A DNA stretch of 64,000 nucleotides, from contig CCSI01000004.1 of NCBI GenBank assembly GCA_000756795.1, positions 62,001 to 126,000 on the forward strand. Reading direction: 5' to 3'. The stretch is from Qipengyuania vulgaris (GTDB taxonomy: Bacteria > Pseudomonadota > Alphaproteobacteria > Sphingomonadales > Sphingomonadaceae). The notes below the pieces were generated by a model. The model was not told the DNA's origin. It saw nothing but the letters and a program-made list of their open reading frames with translations, and searched no databases. How positions within the stretch are numbered: the stretch's first letter is position 1; every line of letters starts with the position of its first letter. Shown here piece after piece: positions 55,539-64,000 of the stretch. The position numbers were made by a program, and so were the translations under genes.

Positions 55539-56803
55539 TAGCCTTCCAGCCAGTCAGGCACGCGCTCGGCATCCATGATGGCGCTGGCAGCAATGCGGTC
55601 TGCGACGATCGCGTATTTGTCGCCGTCGACGAGGACTTCTGCCACGAAGCCGCGCGAGTTGTAGCTCGATGCCATGGTCGCGCCATAGGCCCCGGCGGTG
55701 CGGAAAACGGCGAGGTCGTCAGCGGCCAGAGCATCGCATTCGCGGTCCATGGCGAAGGTGTCGCCGGTCTCGCAGATCGGGCCGACGATATGCTGGACGG
55801 CCTTCTGTCCGGTCGGTTCGACCGCTTCGAAATCATGCCACGCTCCATACATGGCGGGGCGGGCGAGGTCGTTCATGGCTGCATCCACCACGAGGAAGGG
55901 TGGGCCATTGCCGCTGCGCTTGGAGCGGATGACGCGGGTCAGCAGCACGCCGGCATTACCCGCGATTACGCGGCCGGGCTCGAACATCAGCTGGACATCC
56001 CAGTCCTTGGTGACGCGCGCAACCATTGCGCCATATTCGGATGGCGGTGGGAATTCTTCACCCGCCTTGTAGGGTACGCCCAGACCGCCGCCGAGGTCGG
56101 CGTGGGTCACGCTGCATCCGGCCTCGCGCAATTCGGCAATCAGCGCGCCGACCTTGCCGAAAGCGGTTTCAAGCGGTTCCAAGTCGCCCAACTGGCTCCC
56201 GATATGCACTGCGATGCCGCGCATATCGAGGCCGTCCTCCTTGGCCAGCGCGGCATAGATTTCGGCCGCTCGGTCGAGCGGGACGCCGAACTTGTTCTCG
56301 CGCTTGCCGGTGGAGATTTTCTCATGCGTGCGCGCATCGACATCGGGGTTCACCCGCAGTGCGCAGGCCGCGCGCTTGCCGAAGCGGCGGGCGATGGCGG
56401 CGAGTTCGTAGCCCTCTTCCTCGCTCTCGATGTTGAACTGGCCGATGCCTTCTTCGAGACCCTGCTGCAGTTCCGCATGCGTCTTGCCGACACCGGAGAA
56501 CACGATGTCTTCCGCCTTCATCCCCGCCTTCAGCGCGCGCGTCAGCTCGCCTCCCGAGACGACATCGGCACCATAGCCTTCGTTCGCAAGCACGCGCAGC
56601 ACGGCGAGGTTCGGGTTGGATTTGACGGCAAAGGCGATGTGCGGGTTTTTCAGCCCCGCCAGTGCTTCGCGGAACACCCGCGCATGGCGCACCAGGGTGG
56701 CGCGCGAATAGACATAGACCGGCGTGCCGACTTCCTCGGCAATGGTCGGCAGCGGGACATCCTCTGCGTGGAGGACGCCGTCACGTAGCTGGAAATGGTC
56801 CAT
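55538..56803 (-). CDS. lysA: Diaminopimelate decarboxylase
   Basis: A 421-residue PLP enzyme from ATG 56803. The PLP lysine lies in HIAFAVKSNPNLAVLRVLAN, and the conserved HADLGGGLGVPYK, FEPGRVIAGNAGVLL and CETGDTFA segments are present. It makes lysine from meso-diaminopimelate. Together with lptM and argH upstream and sirC downstream it is in a minus-strand operon of the standard alphaproteobacterial order. Confidence 0.97.
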   Translation of the reverse strand: MDHFQLRDGVLHAEDVPLPTIAEEVGTPVYVYSRATLVRHARVFREALAGLKNPHIAFAVKSNPNLAVLRVLANEGYGADVVSGGELTRALKAGMKAEDIVFSGVGKTHAELQQGLEEGIGQFNIESEEEGYELAAIARRFGKRAACALRVNPDVDARTHEKISTGKRENKFGVPLDRAAEIYAALAKEDGLDMRGIAVHIGSQLGDLEPLETAFGKVGALIAELREAGCSVTHADLGGGLGVPYKAGEEFPPPSEYGAMVARVTKDWDVQLMFEPGRVIAGNAGVLLTRVIRSKRSGNGPPFLVVDAAMNDLARPAMYGAWHDFEAVEPTGQKAVQHIVGPICETGDTFAMDRECDALAADDLAVFRTAGAYGATMASSYNSRGFVAEVLVDGDKYAIVADRIAASAIMDAERVPDWLEG

Positions 56804-56875
56804 GCTGCGCCCCATGCCGTTCGCACCGGCCCAAGTCGAGACAGCTTAGGTTCTCACCTGAGAAACTGGCCTTGG

Positions 56876-57136
56876 TCAGGCGCCGTCAGGTCCGTCGGCT
56901 TCCTCGGGCGGCAAGTCGAAGGGGTCGTCCTCGCGTTCCTCGCTGCGCGTGCGTAGTTCCACCGAGCGGTCGGGCGCGGCCTGCGGGTCGAGCGCGAGCA
57001 GGTCCTGCGCATCGGGCTGCACCTCCGCGCCATAGGGCTTGGGCGGCAGGGTCTGTCCCGCAACCGGCGTCAGCGCAGCCTTCTGCCCGCATGCGGCGAG
57101 CGCGAGAAACGCAGCGAGAACAAGGGTAGCGCGCAT
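56876..57136 (-). CDS. Small lipoprotein (LptM-like)
   Basis: The 86-residue protein begins with a signal peptide and lipobox LALAACGQKA (Cys about residue 17), then a Pro/acidic-rich tail. Lipoproteins of this size in the argH-lysA interval are commonly annotated as LptM-like (YifL). It starts at ATG 57136 overlapping the argH stop (TGATG), with GGAGG before it. Role in the outer-membrane LPS translocon is inferred only from family context. Confidence 0.85.
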   Translation of the reverse strand: MRATLVLAAFLALAACGQKAALTPVAGQTLPPKPYGAEVQPDAQDLLALDPQAAPDRSVELRTRSEEREDDPFDLPPEEADGPDGA

Positions 57137-58512
57137 CAATCCTCCATGCCCAGCCGCTGGCGCGCGGCTGCGACCTGCTCCCTTACACGCGCAGGTGCGG
57201 TTCCGCCATAGGAGGTGCGCGCGGCGACCGAAGCATCGACCGAAAGCACGTCGAACACGCCTTCGCCGATGCGTTCGTCGATGGAATGGAAATCCTCGAT
57301 GGTGAGACCGTCCAGAGCTACGCCCTTGTGGTCGGCCAGCTTCACGGCAGCGCCGGTGATGTGGTGCGCTTCACGGAACGGGATGTCCGCCTGCCGCACC
57401 AGCCAGTCGGCAAGGTCCGTGGCGGTGGCATGACCTGCTTCGGCGGCCTTGCGCATACGGGCGGTGTCGAATGTGCTCTTCGCCACCATGCCCTCCATCG
57501 CGGCAAGGCACAGGTCGAGCAGGCCGGCAGCCTCGAAGACGGGCGGCTTGTCGTCTTGCATGTCCTTCGAATAGGCGAGCGGCAGGCCCTTCATGCTGAT
57601 GGAAAGCGCGGTCATCGCACCGATGATGCGCCCCGCATGCCCGCGCACCAGTTCGGCAGCATCGGGGTTCTTCTTTTGCGGCATGATGGAGCTGCCCGTG
57701 GACAGCGCATCGGGCAGTTTGATGAAGCCGAAGGGCTGGCTGGCCCAAAGTATCATCTCTTCGGCGAGCCGCGAGAGGTGGATGGCGCAGGTGCTTGCCG
57801 CTTGCAGGTAATCGAGCGCGAAATCGCGGTCGGACACGGCATCGAGGCTGTTGCGCGTGGGCCGCGCGAAACCGAGCGCTTCGGCCGTCATCTCGCGGTC
57901 GAGGTCGAAGCCGGTGCCTGCCAGCGCCGCGCTGCCGAGCGGACATTCGTCCAGCCGCGCCCGCGCATCGGCGAACCGGCCGCGGTCGCGCTCGAACATC
58001 TCGAAATAGGCGAGCAGGTGATGGCCCAGTGTCACCGGCTGCGCGGTCTGAAGATGGGTGAAACCGGGCATGACGCTGTCCGCATGCTCGTCGGCGCGCG
58101 TCACCAGGGCCCGCATCAGCGCCGCGAGGCCATCCTCGGCGCGGCTCATCGCGCTGCGCACCCACATGCGGAAATCGGTCGCTACCTGGTCGTTGCGGCT
58201 GCGGGCGGTGTGGAGGCGGCCTGCTGCGGGACCGACGATTTCCGTAAGGCGCGATTCCACCGTCATGTGGATGTCCTCGAGGTCCCAGTCCTCGGGCACG
58301 CCGTCGCGCTCATACTCGGCGGCGACCTGTTGAAGCCCCTCGTCGATGGCTTTCGCGTCGGCCTCGCTCACGATCCCCTGCTTCGCCAGCATGGCGACAT
58401 GCGCGCGGCTGCCCGCGATATCCTCGCGCCAGAGCGCCTTGTCGAATGGGATGGAAGCGTTGATTTCGCGCATGATGGCGCTAGGTCCTTCGGCGAACCT
58501 GCCGCCCCACAT
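57136..58512 (-). CDS. argH: Argininosuccinate lyase
   Basis: The 458-residue enzyme begins [20 protein letters not shown] (ATG 58512) and has the superfamily signature [20 protein letters not shown], with catalytic Ser, plus [18 protein letters not shown]. It completes arginine synthesis. Its start lies only 16 bases from the divergent tlpA-like start codon. Longer frames upstream overlap that gene and are rejected. Confidence 0.97.
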   Translation of the reverse strand: MWGGRFAEGPSAIMREINASIPFDKALWREDIAGSRAHVAMLAKQGIVSEADAKAIDEGLQQVAAEYERDGVPEDWDLEDIHMTVESRLTEIVGPAAGRLHTARSRNDQVATDFRMWVRSAMSRAEDGLAALMRALVTRADEHADSVMPGFTHLQTAQPVTLGHHLLAYFEMFERDRGRFADARARLDECPLGSAALAGTGFDLDREMTAEALGFARPTRNSLDAVSDRDFALDYLQAASTCAIHLSRLAEEMILWASQPFGFIKLPDALSTGSSIMPQKKNPDAAELVRGHAGRIIGAMTALSISMKGLPLAYSKDMQDDKPPVFEAAGLLDLCLAAMEGMVAKSTFDTARMRKAAEAGHATATDLADWLVRQADIPFREAHHITGAAVKLADHKGVALDGLTIEDFHSIDERIGEGVFDVLSVDASVAARTSYGGTAPARVREQVAAARQRLGMED

Positions 58513-58528
58513 CGCATTGGAGCCCTGA

Positions 58529-59086
58529 TTGTCCCGCTTCTCGCTCACGCTCGTAACTATCCTCGGTCTGACTGTTGCCGCCTGCGATAGGGATGCGCCG
58601 GGTGAGGCGCAAGAAAGCGGTGCTTCGGCAGCGGCAACCAGCGAAATCGATGCGTCGAATGCGGGTGAACTCATGCCCGCGCTGAATGTGAAGGACAGCG
58701 ATGGGCGTGAACTGAACCTCGGCGCCTTGCAGGGCGAGCCGGTGCTGCTCAACCTCTGGGCCACATGGTGCGCGCCCTGCGTCAAGGAAATGCCTCTGCT
58801 CGACGAGCTTGCGGGCGATTACGAAGGGCGCCTTCGCGTCGTCGCGGTCAGCCAGGACATGGGCGACCCCGCCAAGGTCACAGCGTTCTTCGAGCAAGGC
58901 GGGTTCGCCCATCTCGAACCCTGGCTCGACCCGCAGGCCGAACTGGGCTTCGCATCGGGCGACACCTTGCTGCCCACCACCGTGCTCTATGACGCGAGCG
59001 GTCTGGAAGTCTGGCGCGTGCGCGGCGACTTCGACTGGGCGGGCGAGGAAGCACGCAGTGCCATTGACGCCGCGCTGACTGATTGA
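58529..59086 (+). CDS. TlpA-family thiol-disulfide lipoprotein
   Basis: The 185-residue protein starts at TTG 58529 (GGAG 6 bases upstream); no ATG or GTG is available before the lipobox LTVAACDRD (Cys19). The redox active site WCAPC is in [18 protein letters not shown]. It is a periplasm-facing, membrane-anchored thioredoxin-like protein, possibly for cytochrome c maturation or general thiol reduction. It is followed by the bd oxidase genes after 71 bases. Confidence 0.9.
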   Translation: MSRFSLTLVTILGLTVAACDRDAPGEAQESGASAAATSEIDASNAGELMPALNVKDSDGRELNLGALQGEPVLLNLWATWCAPCVKEMPLLDELAGDYEGRLRVVAVSQDMGDPAKVTAFFEQGGFAHLEPWLDPQAELGFASGDTLLPTTVLYDASGLEVWRVRGDFDWAGEEARSAIDAALTD

Positions 59087-59095
59087 TGCGTGGCT

Positions 59096-59111
59096 TGCAC
59101 CAGATGGTGCA
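59096..59111. promoter_or_regulatory. 16-bp palindrome upstream of the bd oxidase operon
   Basis: TGCACCA-GA-TGGTGCA is a perfect 7-bp inverted repeat 47 bases before the cydA ATG. It could be an operator for a dimeric regulator. No matching known motif is assigned. Confidence 0.45.
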
Positions 59112-59157
59112 CAGCTTTCATCGCGGTTTTCTGCGAATGCCGGTATAGGGTCCGGCC

Positions 59158-60615
59158 ATGCTCGAGAACGCCGACGCGCTGCTGCTCGCCCGTATCCAGT
59201 TCGCCTTCACGGTGAGCTTCCACTTCATTTTCCCGGCCTTTTCCATCGGCCTTGCGAGCTTTCTCGCAGTGCTGGAGGCGCTGTGGCTGAAAACCGGCAA
59301 GCAGGTTTACCAGGACCTGTTCAAATACTGGCTCAAGATATTCGCCATCGCCTTTGCCATGGGTGTCGTGTCGGGCATCGTGATGAGTTACCAGTTCGGT
59401 ACCAACTGGGCGGTGTTCTCCGACAAGACCGGCCCCATCCTCGGCCCGCTGATGGCTTACGAGGTGTTGACGGCCTTCTTCCTCGAAGCGGGATTCTTGG
59501 GCGTGATGCTGTTCGGGATGAACCGGGTGGGCAAGGGGTTGCACTTCACCGCGACCTTCATGGTGGCGCTGGGTACTTTCATCTCGGCCTTCTGGATTTT
59601 GTCGGTGAACAGCTGGATGCAGACACCTGTAGGCTGGACCGAGGCGGCGAACGGGCAGCTTCTCCCGGAGGCCGACTGGTTCGACATCGTCTTCAACCCG
59701 AGCTTTCCCTACCGCCTCGTCCACACGGTCATCGCAGCCTATCTAACCACTGCCTTCGTGGTCGGCGGGGTGGGGGCGTGGCACCTCCTCAAAGACCGCA
59801 CCAACCAGCATGCCCGCAAGATGTTCTCGATGGCGATGTGGATGGCCGCGCTGGTCGCGCCGGTGCAGATATTTGCTGGCGACATGCACGGGCTCAACAC
59901 GCTCGAGCACCAGCCGGCCAAGGTCATGGCGATGGAGGGGCATTACGAAAGCTATCCCGACGGCGCGCCGCTCTACATATTCGGCATCCCCAATGACGAG
60001 GAGCAGCGGCTCGACTACGCGGTGGGCATCCCGAAGCTGTCGAGCCTCATCCTGAAGCACGACCTCGATGCGCAGCTGGAAGGCCTCGACACTATCCCCG
60101 ACGAGGACCAGCCGCCGGTCTTCCTACCTTTTTGGGCGTTCCGCGTGATGGTCGGCATCGGTTTCCTGATGCTCGGCATCGGTGCGTGGAGCCTGCTCGC
60201 GAGGGCGCGCAAGAAGCTTTACGACTGGAGCTGGTTGCACAAGGCAGCGGTCGTGATGGGGCCATCGGGCTTCGTTGCGGTCATCGCCGGATGGATTACC
60301 ACCGAGGTCGGTCGCCAGCCTTGGACCGTCTACGGCGTGCTCCGCACCGCCGACAGCGCCAGCCCGCTCGACGCGCCCGCCGTGGCGATGTCGCTAATTG
60401 CCTTCGTCATCGTCTATTTCGCGGTCTTCGGCGTCGGCACCTGGTATATCCTGCGCCTGATGAGCCACCCGCCGCATCTTGGCGAGAAGGGCGTCAAGCG
60501 CACCGAAAAGGGACCGGTGCGCACCGCCGGTATCACCCCGGGACCGACGCAGAACCCGGGACACGACCCCGATGTCCTGCCCGAAAGCAAGGAGGAGGCG
60601 ACCGATGGGCGTTGA
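59158..60615 (+). CDS. cydA: Cytochrome bd-type ubiquinol oxidase subunit I (CIO type)
   Basis: The 485-residue subunit has nine membrane helices and heme-ligand His22 (VSFHFIFPAF). The Q-loop is short, as in the cyanide-insensitive oxidase branch (cioA). GRQPWTVYGVLRTADS is the conserved quinol-site motif near the C-terminal helices. It reduces oxygen to water with quinol. The Pro/Glu-rich C-tail ends 11 bases inside cydB. Confidence 0.95.
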   Translation: MLENADALLLARIQFAFTVSFHFIFPAFSIGLASFLAVLEALWLKTGKQVYQDLFKYWLKIFAIAFAMGVVSGIVMSYQFGTNWAVFSDKTGPILGPLMAYEVLTAFFLEAGFLGVMLFGMNRVGKGLHFTATFMVALGTFISAFWILSVNSWMQTPVGWTEAANGQLLPEADWFDIVFNPSFPYRLVHTVIAAYLTTAFVVGGVGAWHLLKDRTNQHARKMFSMAMWMAALVAPVQIFAGDMHGLNTLEHQPAKVMAMEGHYESYPDGAPLYIFGIPNDEEQRLDYAVGIPKLSSLILKHDLDAQLEGLDTIPDEDQPPVFLPFWAFRVMVGIGFLMLGIGAWSLLARARKKLYDWSWLHKAAVVMGPSGFVAVIAGWITTEVGRQPWTVYGVLRTADSASPLDAPAVAMSLIAFVIVYFAVFGVGTWYILRLMSHPPHLGEKGVKRTEKGPVRTAGITPGPTQNPGHDPDVLPESKEEATDGR

Positions 60616-61612
60616 TTTCGACCTCACCACCATCTGGGCCTTCATCATCGCCTTCGCGGTCTTCGCCTATGTCGTGATGGATGGCTTCGACCTCGGCATC
60701 GGCATTCTCTTCCCGACATTCCAGCCGGGACAGGAGCGCGACCAGGCAATGAACTCCATCGCGCCCGTCTGGGACGGCAACGAGACATGGCTGGTGCTGG
60801 GCGGGGGCGGGCTCTTTGCTGCCTTTCCGCTGGCCTATGCGGTTATCCTGCCCGCGACCTACCCACTGGTCATCGCCATGCTGCTGGGCCTCGTCTTTCG
60901 CGGCGTGGCTTTCGAATTCCGCTGGCGCGACAAGGCGCATGAGAAGTTCTGGGACATCAGCTTCACTGCCGGGTCCTTCGTCGCTGCGATGGCGCAGGGG
61001 ATGATACTCGGCGCGCTGCTGCAGGGCATCGAGGTGCAGGACCGCGCCTATGCCGGTAGCTGGTGGGACTGGCTGACGCCTTACACGCTGCTGACCGGCG
61101 TGGGCACGGTGGCAGGCTATGCGTTGCTGGGTGCGACTTGGCTGATCTGGAAACTGGAAGGCGCGTCGCAGGCCCATGCGCGCACGCTGGCCAAGAAAGC
61201 CTTCCTCGCGACGCTCGCGCTGATGGGTGCGGTGAGCGCCTACAACCTCGCGCTCAATCCCGTATATGCCGACCGCTGGCTGTCCGCGCCGGAAATCTAT
61301 CTCACCGCATGGGTGCCAATCGTCACGGGCATCATCGCGCTGTCGCTGCTCGGCGCGCTAAGGAAAGAGCGCAACAGCAAGCCCTTCTGGCTGTCGATTG
61401 CGCTGTTCTTCCTCGGCATGGCGGGGCTGGGGGCGACAATCTGGCCCAATGTCATCCCGCCCGATGTCACCATCTGGGAAGCCGCTGCGCCCGAGAAGAG
61501 CCAGGCCTTCATGCTGATCGGCGTCGCCATCACCATGCCGCTCATCCTTGCCTACACCGGCTGGGCCTATTGGGTGTTTCGCGGCAAGGTCGGGACGGAA
61601 GGATACCATTGA
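60605..61612 (+). CDS. cydB: Cytochrome bd-type ubiquinol oxidase subunit II
   Basis: The 335-residue subunit begins MGVDFDLTTIWAFIIAFAVF and has the conserved DGFDLGIGILFP and DGNETWLVLGGGGLFAAFPLAYA. Eight or so membrane helices are present. It partners CydA; ATG 60605 overlaps the cydA 3' end by 11 bases. Its stop shares one base with the next gene (TGATG). Confidence 0.96.
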   Translation: MGVDFDLTTIWAFIIAFAVFAYVVMDGFDLGIGILFPTFQPGQERDQAMNSIAPVWDGNETWLVLGGGGLFAAFPLAYAVILPATYPLVIAMLLGLVFRGVAFEFRWRDKAHEKFWDISFTAGSFVAAMAQGMILGALLQGIEVQDRAYAGSWWDWLTPYTLLTGVGTVAGYALLGATWLIWKLEGASQAHARTLAKKAFLATLALMGAVSAYNLALNPVYADRWLSAPEIYLTAWVPIVTGIIALSLLGALRKERNSKPFWLSIALFFLGMAGLGATIWPNVIPPDVTIWEAAAPEKSQAFMLIGVAITMPLILAYTGWAYWVFRGKVGTEGYH

Positions 61613-61755
61613 TGGCGTTCGACCCGCTTTCCGGCTCGGACGAGGCGCAAGGCAAGCCCTTGTGGCAGCGACTGGCGTGGATGGTGCTCATATGGCTCGC
61701 CAGCGTGATGGTGCTGGGAGCGGTGGCCTATGGCCTGAGGCTGTGGCTGAAGTAG
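61612..61755 (+). CDS. DUF2474-type small subunit of the bd oxidase operon
   Basis: A 47-residue protein with a polar N-terminus (MAFDPLSGSDEAQGKPLWQR) and one membrane helix (MVLIWLASVMVLGAVAYGL). DUF2474-like proteins follow cioAB in many proteobacteria and are thought to act like CydX. It is coupled to cydB (TGATG) and is too short for usual ORF calling. The assignment rests on position and the W-x-R-L-x-W pattern. Confidence 0.8.
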   Translation: MAFDPLSGSDEAQGKPLWQRLAWMVLIWLASVMVLGAVAYGLRLWLK

Positions 61756-61778
61756 GAGACCCTTCGCTGCCGCTCGGG

Positions 61779-61826
61779 AGTTTCGACGCAAAACCATCCC
61801 CCGGATGGTTTTGTCGAGTCGAAACT
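61779..61826. terminator. Two-arm palindrome after the bd oxidase operon, touching tRNA-Val
   Basis: AGTTTCGAC (61779-61787) pairs with GTCGAAACT (61818-61826), and AAAACCATCC (61790-61799) pairs with GGATGGTTTT (61803-61812). It may terminate the oxidase operon on one strand and tRNA-Val transcription on the other. The outer arm ends in the last base of the tRNA's encoded CCA. Confidence 0.6.
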
Positions 61827-61901
61827 GGTGGGCGATGACGGGCTCGAACCGCCGACCCTCTCGGTGTAAACGAGATGCTCTACCAACTGAGCTAATCGCC
61901 C
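61826..61901 (-). tRNA. tRNA-Val (anticodon TAC)
   Basis: On the minus strand the acceptor GGGCGAT pairs with ATCGCCC, the D arm is GCTC/GAGC, the anticodon stem TCTCG/CGAGA surrounds TTTACAC with anticodon TAC, and the T arm holds GTTCGAGC. Discriminator A and encoded CCA follow. It reads GTA valine codons. Confidence 0.97.
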
Positions 61902-61970
61902 CGACCAGCATCGGGTGAAGCGCCACATAGCGCGGCTGACACATAAATCAATTGTCGCTAACGCGCGAGG

Positions 61971-62948
61971 ATGACGAAAAAGCTCACAGTCCTCGCCACG
62001 GGCGGCACAATCGCAGGTATCGCGGGCTCCGCCATTGCGCCCGAATATTCCGCGGGCGAGATTTCCATCGAGGACTACCTCGAAAAGGTCGGCGGGCTGG
62101 GCCTCGAGGCAGAGCTGTCGGGCAGGCAAATCGCCAATATCGATTCGGCGGATATGGGGCCTGCGGTCTGGAATGCGCTTCATCCCGCCATCCTCGATGC
62201 ATTGGGGCAGGAAGACTGCCACGGCGTCATCGTCACCCATGGCACCGATACGCTCGAAGAAACCGCATTCCTGCTCGACCTGACCCTGCCAGCAGACAAG
62301 CCGGTGGTGGTGGTCGGAGCGATGCGCCCCGCCGACGCAGTGGGCTATGATGGCCTTCGCAATTTCGCCAATGCTGTGCGCGTCGCCAGCGACGCTGAAG
62401 CGGCCGGGCGCGGAACGCTGGTGGTGATGGGCGATCGCGTCTTCGCCGCGCGCGACGTGCGCAAGGTTCGCACTCGCGGGACCGAGGCGTTTCGCGGTTT
62501 CCCGCGCGAATCCATCGGGCTGGTCACCCCGTCGTCGCTCGAATGGTTCGGTGCGCCGTGGCGGCAGGATGATGGCGCGGGTTTCGCGTGGTCGGACGAC
62601 TTGCCCGAGGTGGTCATCCTCTATGTCCACGCCGCCCTATGCGCCGAGGAACTGCTCCGGCTGGTCGGCGAGGAAACGCGCGGTATCGTGGTTGCGGGCG
62701 TGGGCGAGGGTAACATGCCCGAACGCGTGCGGCAGGAACTGGCACTGATGGCGCAATCGGGCATACCCGTGGTCCGCGCCAGCCGCGCCGACGAGGGGCT
62801 GGTAGACCGCGAGGGCGAGGACGAGGCCAATCGCTTCGTCGCCGCCCGCGCGCTCAATCCGCAAAAGGCGCGGATACTCCTGCAATTGCTGCTGGCAGGC
62901 GGGGTAACCGACCCCGCCGCCATCCAGAGGTCTTTCGACGGCCGCTAG
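61971..62948 (+). CDS. L-asparaginase (type II fold)
   Basis: The 325-residue protein has TGGTIAG (first nucleophilic Thr, residues 10-16), the second motif THGTDTLEETAFLLD and VGAMRP. It deamidates asparagine to aspartate. No clear signal peptide is seen at the N-terminus (MTKKLTVLATGGTIAG), so it is likely cytoplasmic. It starts 69 bases from tRNA-Val and is convergent with the last gene. Confidence 0.93.
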   Translation: MTKKLTVLATGGTIAGIAGSAIAPEYSAGEISIEDYLEKVGGLGLEAELSGRQIANIDSADMGPAVWNALHPAILDALGQEDCHGVIVTHGTDTLEETAFLLDLTLPADKPVVVVGAMRPADAVGYDGLRNFANAVRVASDAEAAGRGTLVVMGDRVFAARDVRKVRTRGTEAFRGFPRESIGLVTPSSLEWFGAPWRQDDGAGFAWSDDLPEVVILYVHAALCAEELLRLVGEETRGIVVAGVGEGNMPERVRQELALMAQSGIPVVRASRADEGLVDREGEDEANRFVAARALNPQKARILLQLLLAGGVTDPAAIQRSFDGR

Positions 62949-62949
62949 T

Positions 62950-64000
62950 TCAGCCGTGCGGCGTGACGAGGTATTTCTCGCCCGTCTTCATCTGGCGATA
63001 GTCGAGAATGGCATCCTTGGTCAGCATGCCTTCGAGGTCGACCTTCGTCTTGTAGCTGCTGGCAAAAGTGGTGGTGAGGTTGTCGAGCACGCGCTTCCTC
63101 ATCCGCATCACAGTTTCCATGCCCGCATTCTGAAGAAACGGCGTCAGCAGCCAGCCTGAGAGCGTCCAGCCGAAGCCATAGGCAGGCGTCAGCACGGTCG
63201 GCCCGAAATCGAGGCGGCCGTAGATGAACATCCGCTTCGCCTGGTTCGAGCCGTAGCGCGAATATTCGGTCATCTTCGACACGGCGACCTGCTCCATTGC
63301 CTTGAAGCAGCTATCGACCATCTGGCCGCCGCCGATGGGGTCGAAGCCGTAGAAAGCGTCGGTGGTGTCGATGGCGCTGCGCAGCTGGTCCATGAAGTCA
63401 TCGTCGGAGGAATTCACGACATGCTTCGCGCCCTGCGACTTGAGTAGCTCCGCCTGCTCGTCCTTGCGCACGATGTTGACGAGGTCCATCCCGTCTTCGA
63501 GGCAGATGCGGTTGAGCATCTGGCCAAGGTTCGATGCGCCGACGGTGTGGAGGATGGCCTTCTGGCCGTCCGCCTTGGCGTTCTCGACAAAGCCCAGCGC
63601 GGTCATCGGATTGACGAAGCTCGAAGCGCCGGTTTCCGCGCTGTGGTCGCCGAGCGGCAGGCACATGGCCGCATCCGCAATGGCGTACTGGCTGAAAGCA
63701 TTGCCCGGCACGCAGGCGACGCGCTGGCCCATTAGCGCTTTGGCCATGTCGCTATCACCCGTGGCGACGACCGTGCCCGCGCCTTCGTTACCGGCGGGCA
63801 GTTTCTGGCCATGGCGCGCCTTGCTGCCCGAATTGAACGGTTCGGGCATCTTGGCGACGACCTTGCCGGGGGAGTATTCCGCATTCTCGAAATCCGCCGC
63901 GCCGGTCAGGATGGCGAGGTCCGACGGGTTGATAGGCGCGGCCTCCATCTTGACCAGCACCTGGTTGCCGGTCGGCTCGGGGAAGACGACATCCTCCAGT
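62950..64000 (-). CDS. Zinc-binding dehydrogenase / quinone reductase-like MDR (N-terminus outside window)
   Basis: The frame is open to the window's right edge, so the N-terminal start is not seen; 349 residues are present. The GroES-like part has APINPSDLAIL and NEGAGTVVATGD, and the nucleotide domain follows with ASNLGQMLNRICLEDG and later VVNSSDDDF. Zinc ligands are not obvious. This variant of the MDR family, with a hydrophobic C-terminal part, resembles mitochondrial-type enoyl reductase homologues. Its stop is 1 base from the asparaginase stop. Confidence 0.86.
   Translation of the reverse strand, partial: LEDVVFPEPTGNQVLVKMEAAPINPSDLAILTGAADFENAEYSPGKVVAKMPEPFNSGSKARHGQKLPAGNEGAGTVVATGDSDMAKALMGQRVACVPGNAFSQYAIADAAMCLPLGDHSAETGASSFVNPMTALGFVENAKADGQKAILHTVGASNLGQMLNRICLEDGMDLVNIVRKDEQAELLKSQGAKHVVNSSDDDFMDQLRSAIDTTDAFYGFDPIGGGQMVDSCFKAMEQVAVSKMTEYSRYGSNQAKRMFIYGRLDFGPTVLTPAYGFGWTLSGWLLTPFLQNAGMETVMRMRKRVLDNLTTTFASSYKTKVDLEGMLTKDAILDYRQMKTGEKYLVTPHG

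Overview
The window is a GC-rich chromosomal segment from an alphaproteobacterium, most likely a sphingomonad of the Erythrobacteraceae (Erythrobacter, Qipengyuania or Altererythrobacter-like). The reasons are a CrtW/CrtZ ketocarotenoid pair, a GcrA cell-cycle regulator, a DUF1476 ATPase-inhibitor protein, the cobA-DUF2849-cysI-DUF934-cysH sulfur operon, an EcfG-type stress promoter and a TonB-dependent receptor. No rRNA, CRISPR array, insertion sequence or prophage is visible. Coding density is high, and many neighbours are translationally coupled through ATGA, TGATG or TAATG overlaps.

Layout: 1-5.2 kb holds the end of a TonB receptor, a queuosine-precursor transporter, tRNA-Arg(TCT), a SulP anion transporter and a Nudix hydrolase. 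5.2-5.6 kb is a structured non-coding stretch with a small-RNA candidate behind a sigma-54-like promoter. 5.6-9.9 kb is a minus-strand block with grxD, bolA, DUF1476, a quinone-reductase-like MDR and leuD/leuC with a tiny membrane protein between them. 9.9-11.7 kb carries a thioesterase and crtW-crtZ. 11.7-17.9 kb is dominated by an expanded phage-shock (Psp) locus. 18.8-33.2 kb is the nusA-infB-rbfA-truB-rpsO-pnp translation/RNA-decay cluster, interrupted by thioesterases, DUF1697, an AbgT transporter, thymidine kinase and a rhomboid-unrelated M50 protease. 33.4-40.9 kb holds two SAM methyltransferase-fold proteins, a diguanylate cyclase, gcrA, an ABC-2 permease, DUF1499, queF and a Pro/Thr-rich membrane protein. 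40.9-48 kb is sulfur metabolism: sulfurtransferase, cystathionine beta-lyase, siroheme synthesis, sulfite reductase and (P)APS reductase, with an MscS channel in between. 48-64 kb has a peroxiredoxin-like/2OG-dioxygenase fusion, a membrane caspase-fold protein, proB-obgE, a LexA-box-preceded winged-helix gene, sirC-lysA-lptM-argH, a TlpA lipoprotein, cioAB-type bd oxidase with a DUF2474 small subunit, tRNA-Val(TAC), an asparaginase and a truncated MDR gene.

The strongest candidate for an undescribed system is the Psp locus at 12.7-16.8 kb. A divergent pspF and a textbook sigma-54 promoter drive a small membrane protein, PspA, PspB and PspC. These are followed by seven consecutive single-pass proteins of 78-111 residues, of which the first six keep an almost identical C-terminal module (RVRVLERIVTD...EIEALRD) that also ends PspC and is faintly seen in PspB. 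This looks like repeated duplication of a PspB/PspC-type membrane coiled-coil partner. Other points worth a second look are a 94-bp palindromic element inserted in frame in truB, the candidate sigma-54 small RNA, the SOS-box-preceded winged-helix gene and the C13/caspase-like membrane protein.

Functional links: SulP, CysH, CysI, CobA and SirC together cover sulfate uptake and reduction to sulfide and the siroheme that CysI needs. The queuosine transporter and QueF fit preQ0 salvage. GrxD, BolA and SufE are Fe-S assembly or sensing parts. All statements are from reading the sequence; no database search was run.
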